A stretch of DNA of 17,083 nucleotides from positions 1 through 17,083 of the forward strand of contig DASRUE010000093.1 in assembly GCA_035687895.1 (NCBI GenBank), read 5' to 3'. Origin of the DNA: JAERML01 sp035687895. GTDB lineage: Bacteria; Bacteroidota; Ignavibacteria; UBA10030; UBA6906. Positions within the stretch are counted from its first letter, which is position 1; the number at the start of each line of letters is the position of its first letter. Both the position numbers and the translations under genes were made by a program. Positions 14,288-17,083 of the stretch are shown here, one piece after another. The notes beneath the pieces are model-generated. The model saw only the letters and a program-made list of their open reading frames with translations, was not told the DNA's origin and did no database searches.

Positions 14288-14845
14288 ATGAAACTCACAC
14301 CACTTGATATTAAGAAGCAGGAGTTCAAGAAGGTCATGCGAGGGTACGATCCCGTCGAAGTTGACACCTTCATGGACATGGTGGCGAACGAATTCGAGGA
14401 TTTGCTCAGGCAACAGAAAGAGATGCGGGACCGGGCAGTGGAGCTGGAGACCCAGTTGAAGGACTACCGTCAGATTGAAAAGACACTCCAGCAAACATTG
14501 TTGCAGGCGCAAGAGGCAACGGGCAAGACCTACGAGGCGGCCAGGAGGGAGGCCGAGCTGATTGCACGGGAAGCGGAGATGAAAGCGGCCCGGATCGTGG
14601 AACAAGCGAATACGGATCTCGCCCGGCTGAACAATGAGCTCATTCAGTTGAAAGCCCGAAAGGAATCCTTGATCGGCAGGTTACGAGTGCTGCTCAGCTC
14701 GGAGTTGGATCTGATCAAAGCACTCGACATGGGAGGGGATGTGCTTGAAGGGAGCAACGGTGCACAGGGAACGGGCAAAGAGGCAATTCAGTTGGATGAC
14801 ATCCTGAAAAACATCACCGATGACAGAGCTACGGAAACACATTAA
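14288..14845 (+). CDS. divIVA: DivIVA-domain cell division/polarity protein
   Basis: A 185-residue coiled-coil protein. The N-terminal domain MKLTPLDIKKQEFKKVMRGY followed by DPVEVDTFMDMVANEFEDLL is the DivIVA lipid-binding domain, including the TPLDI and RGYDPxEVDxFLD signatures. A long coiled coil spans about residues 35-140 and ends in an acidic, probably flexible tail. DivIVA proteins bind curved membrane at poles and septa and recruit division or growth proteins; the role in this diderm is inferred. A GGAGG ribosome site (14278-14282) fixes the start. Its last 26 bases overlap the start of the purine nucleoside phosphorylase gene in another frame, a strong sign of translational coupling. 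Confidence 0.92.
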   Translation: MKLTPLDIKKQEFKKVMRGYDPVEVDTFMDMVANEFEDLLRQQKEMRDRAVELETQLKDYRQIEKTLQQTLLQAQEATGKTYEAARREAELIAREAEMKAARIVEQANTDLARLNNELIQLKARKESLIGRLRVLLSSELDLIKALDMGGDVLEGSNGAQGTGKEAIQLDDILKNITDDRATETH

Positions 14846-15641
14846 CGATGCCGTAACATTTCTTCGTACGAGAACCGGCATGGAGCCGGGGATCGGAATC
14901 ATTCTGGGTACCGGTCTCGGCGGCCTCACGAAGGAGATCAAAGCCGAGGTGGTGGTAGACTATGGCGATATTCCCCACTTTCCTCTTTCAACTGTCGAAT
15001 CACATCACGGAAAGTTGATCTTTGGAACGCTCGGGAAGCAGAAGGTCGTTGCCATGCAGGGACGCTTTCACTACTATGAAGGCTACTCCATGCAACAGGT
15101 AACATTCCCTGTTCGCGTGATGAAGTTCCTCGGGGTTCAAACACTGCTGATCTCCAATGCCGCGGGCGGCATGAACCAGCAGTTTTCGCGCGGCAGCATC
15201 ATGATCATCACTGACCACATCAACCTGTTGGGGGACAACCCGCTCATCGGCCCGAATGACGACACGCTTGGCCCGCGGTTTCCCGATATGTCGGAACCAT
15301 ACAACAGAGAGTTGATCGCTCTTGCGGAGAAAATCGCGCTTGACCAGCGCATCAGAACGGAACGGGGAGTGTTTGTTGCGGTGCCGGGGCCGAATCTCGA
15401 AACACGCGCGGAATACCGGTTCCTTCGCTTCATCGGTGCGGATGCCGTGGGGATGTCGACTGTACCCGAAAATATTGTCGCGAACCACATGGGGATGCGA
15501 GTCCTCGGGTTCTCCATCATTACCGACGAATGCTTTCCGGACTCGTTGCAGCCGGCAAATGTGGAGGAGATCATTGCGGTTGCAGCCAGGACGGAACCGA
15601 GGCTAACCACAATTATGAAGGGTGTTGTGGAGCATTTGTAG
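14820..15641 (+). CDS. Purine nucleoside phosphorylase, trimeric PNP/MTAP family
   Basis: A 273-residue enzyme that cleaves purine nucleosides with phosphate to base and ribose 1-phosphate (purine salvage). Motifs: phosphate loop GTGLGGL (30-36), STVESHHGK (57-65), GRFHYYEGYS (81-90) with H84, NAAGGMN (113-119), VPGPNLETRAEYR (188-200) with E194 as purine-binding Glu, and GADAVGMSTVPENIVA. At the position of the human base-specificity residue Asn243 the sequence SIITDEC has Asp (D236). Asp at this place occurs in MTA phosphorylases and may widen specificity to 6-aminopurines. The ATG at 14820 lies inside divIVA and lacks its own ribosome site, so translation probably depends on divIVA. Confidence 0.93.
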   Translation: MTELRKHINDAVTFLRTRTGMEPGIGIILGTGLGGLTKEIKAEVVVDYGDIPHFPLSTVESHHGKLIFGTLGKQKVVAMQGRFHYYEGYSMQQVTFPVRVMKFLGVQTLLISNAAGGMNQQFSRGSIMIITDHINLLGDNPLIGPNDDTLGPRFPDMSEPYNRELIALAEKIALDQRIRTERGVFVAVPGPNLETRAEYRFLRFIGADAVGMSTVPENIVANHMGMRVLGFSIITDECFPDSLQPANVEEIIAVAARTEPRLTTIMKGVVEHL

Positions 15642-15651
15642 GGGGCTGGCA

Positions 15652-15876
15652 ATGCAATCGTTCGGAAAATTTCTGGTGATTGCCGGCGTGGTGCTTGCCG
15701 CTGTTGGGGGACTTCTCATGTTCGCCGACCGCGTTCCGTTCCTCGGTAAGCTTCCTGGTGATATTCACGTCAAAAGGGAGAATTTTGAGTTTCATTTCCC
15801 GATCACTTCGAGCATCTTGATCAGTGCTCTCGTTAGCTTGGTGCTCTGGGTTCTTTCACAATTCAAAGGAAAGTAG
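15652..15876 (+). CDS. DUF2905 small membrane protein
   Basis: A 74-residue protein with two hydrophobic segments (about 5-24 and 50-68). MQSFGKFLVIAGVVLAAVGG, the loop FLGKLPGDIHVKRENFEFHFP and the second helix match the DUF2905 family, whose hallmark is the LPGDI motif. Its function is unknown. The ATG at 15652 is used because GGGGG at 15641-15645 is six bases upstream; an earlier in-frame ATG at 15622 lies inside the phosphorylase gene. Its start is ten bases after that gene's stop, and four bases separate its stop from the SIMPL gene. Confidence 0.87.
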   Translation: MQSFGKFLVIAGVVLAAVGGLLMFADRVPFLGKLPGDIHVKRENFEFHFPITSSILISALVSLVLWVLSQFKGK

Positions 15877-15880
15877 AGTT

Positions 15881-16597
15881 ATGAAACGCATCGGTTTGAT
15901 AATAACACTAATCGTCGCTTGTGGAGCACTTGTCCAGGCACAGCAAAAGGATACGAAAGACTTAAAACCGCGAATTGTTTCCGTGCGGGGTTTAGGGACG
16001 GTAATGACGGAACCCGATCAGGTGCGGCTCAGCGTCCAGGTGAACACGCGCGGCGAATCAGCATCTGCAGCGATGACACAAGCAAGCACCAAAACACGCG
16101 ACATCCTCATTATCTTGAAGAGTTATGGAATTGACGACAAGAACATTCAGACTTCCCGCGTCAGTGTTTCGCCGATCCTCGATTATCAACGTAACATTCA
16201 GCCACCGCCAATTGTTGGTTATGCAGGGACGAACGAATTCAGCATACTGTTCAAGGGGAAGCTGATGGAGAAAGTCGGCGATTTCATGGACAAAGCTGTG
16301 AGCGCGGGGGCAACGAGCTTCGGTGGTCTGGTGTACGAATCTTCACGGCACCGGGAGCTGGAGCGCGACGCGCTTGCGAAAGCTGCTGCAGATGCACGGG
16401 CACGCGCCACGGTGCTGGCCAAAGAACTGGGGGCATCGCTCGGCAACGTCATGAGCATTTCGGAATCTGTTGCTGCGCCCGGGCCCATGTATAACATGCG
16501 GACGGCCATAGCTGATGCCATGACCACGGCGGCGCCCGTAATGACCGGTGAGCTGACAATCAACGCAACGACGGATGTAGTGTTCGAATTGAAGTAA
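15881..16597 (+). CDS. Periplasmic SIMPL-domain (DUF541) protein
   Basis: A 238-residue exported protein. The signal peptide MKRIGLIITLIVACGALVQA is likely cleaved after A20. The rest is one SIMPL/DUF541 domain: RIVSVRGLGTVMTEPDQVRL (about 31-50), DILIILKSYGIDDKNIQTSR, a variable loop, then SSRHRELERDALAKAAADAR followed by the ATVLAKELGASLGNVMSISE helix-strand pair. Homologues include E. coli YggE and B. subtilis BP26-like proteins, reported as oxidative-stress related, but the biochemical role is unknown. The start at 15881 follows AGGAAAGTAGAG. It is one base upstream of ileS. Confidence 0.9.
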   Translation: MKRIGLIITLIVACGALVQAQQKDTKDLKPRIVSVRGLGTVMTEPDQVRLSVQVNTRGESASAAMTQASTKTRDILIILKSYGIDDKNIQTSRVSVSPILDYQRNIQPPPIVGYAGTNEFSILFKGKLMEKVGDFMDKAVSAGATSFGGLVYESSRHRELERDALAKAAADARARATVLAKELGASLGNVMSISESVAAPGPMYNMRTAIADAMTTAAPVMTGELTINATTDVVFELK

Positions 16598-16598
16598 C

Positions 16599-17083
16599 AT
16601 GTTCAAGGAACTGAGCGAGAAGATATCCTACCCTGCCGTTGAGCAGGAGATTCTAACCTTTTGGAAGACGAACCAGATCTTCGAGAAGAGTGTCTCCATG
16701 CGCAGCGGGAAGCCTGGTTTTACCTTCTATGAAGGTCCACCGACGGCGAACGGTCGGCCCGGCATCCACCATGTGATGAGCAGAGCCCTGAAAGATCTGG
16801 TCTGCCGCTACAAAACAATGTGCGGCTTCCAGGTTCACCGCAAAGCGGGATGGGATACGCACGGGCTTCCCGTTGAGATCGAAGTGGAGAAGCAACTCGG
16901 CTTCAAACATAAAGACGAGATTGTGAAATACGGCGTGGCGGAGTTCAACCGGAAGTGCCGCGAGTCCGTCTGGAAATATAAGACCGACTGGGAAGTGATG
17001 ACCGAGCAGATGGGCTACTGGGTGGACCTGACGAAGCCATACGTTACGTTCGAGAATGACTACATCGAATCCGTCTGGTGGGC
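16599..17083 (+). CDS. ileS: Isoleucyl-tRNA synthetase, N-terminal part (cut by window edge)
   Basis: The first 161 residues of a class I aminoacyl-tRNA synthetase that charges tRNA-Ile. The protein begins MFKELSEKISYPAVEQEILT, then TFYEGPPTANGRPGIHHVMS (about 42-61) and RKAGWDTHGLPVEIEVEKQL, all typical of IleRS. The class I signature, normally HxGH, appears here as G55-I-H57-H58 (GxHH), seen in a subset of IleRS2-type enzymes common in Bacteroidota. The editing domain and KMSKS loop lie beyond the window. The ATG at 16599 follows the SIMPL stop after one base and has no clear ribosome site, so it is probably coupled. ValRS and LeuRS are excluded by the WDTHGLPVE context. Confidence 0.95.
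   Translation, partial: MFKELSEKISYPAVEQEILTFWKTNQIFEKSVSMRSGKPGFTFYEGPPTANGRPGIHHVMSRALKDLVCRYKTMCGFQVHRKAGWDTHGLPVEIEVEKQLGFKHKDEIVKYGVAEFNRKCRESVWKYKTDWEVMTEQMGYWVDLTKPYVTFENDYIESVWW

Noticed and set aside
15000..15652. Minus-strand open frames of 160-170 codons
   Set aside because: Antisense to the purine nucleoside phosphorylase, whose motifs are complete.
1..17083. Search for mobile elements, CRISPR arrays, tRNA/rRNA genes and defence systems
   Set aside because: No transposase, integrase, phage-like gene, spaced repeat array, cloverleaf or known defence domain was recognised on either strand.

Overview
The window reads as ordinary chromosomal DNA from a diderm (Gram-negative) bacterium, most likely of the Bacteroidota/Chlorobiota/Ignavibacteria (FCB) group. 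This is inferred from the LptE-type outer-membrane lipoprotein, the SPOR protein, the receiver-less sigma-54 activator with a GSFTGA loop, the GxHH-type isoleucyl-tRNA synthetase and the frequently weak Shine-Dalgarno sites. There is no transposase, integrase, phage gene, CRISPR array, tRNA or rRNA. Gene density is high and no gene-free stretch exceeds about 250 bases.

Layout. (1) Bases 1-386, minus: the 5' part of pta, cut by the window edge, divergent from the next block. (2) Bases 633-6780, plus: a tight probable operon of miaB, a SPOR-domain protein, a sigma-54 AAA+ activator, lptE, a cellulose-synthase-like glycosyltransferase and a TPR protein. Its first junctions overlap or nearly touch. 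(3) A bidirectional terminator at 6806-6833 separates it from the minus-strand block 6858-13333: rpsT, a P460-like haem lipoprotein, a hotdog thioesterase, a POT-like MFS transporter, NDH-2, larE and a large TPR protein with its own terminator. (4) From 13540 to the right edge, plus: yggS, divIVA, a purine nucleoside phosphorylase, DUF2905, a SIMPL-domain protein and the start of ileS.

How the genes fit together. Block 2 couples tRNA modification to envelope biogenesis: LptE inserts LPS, the SPOR protein is periplasmic, the GT2 enzyme makes or exports a polysaccharide, and the enhancer-binding protein sits inside this set. Block 3 holds respiratory and accessory metabolic genes around the ribosomal protein gene rpsT. 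Block 4 keeps the order yggS...divIVA...ileS, which resembles the cell-division cluster known from Firmicutes.

I do not see a clearly new defence or mobile system. The most interesting points are the GxHH signature of the IleRS (a motif associated with mupirocin hyper-resistance), the three-cysteine LarE without larB/larC beside it, the receiver-less sigma-54 activator embedded in an envelope operon, the P460-like lipoprotein and the conserved-looking yggS-divIVA-ileS order.
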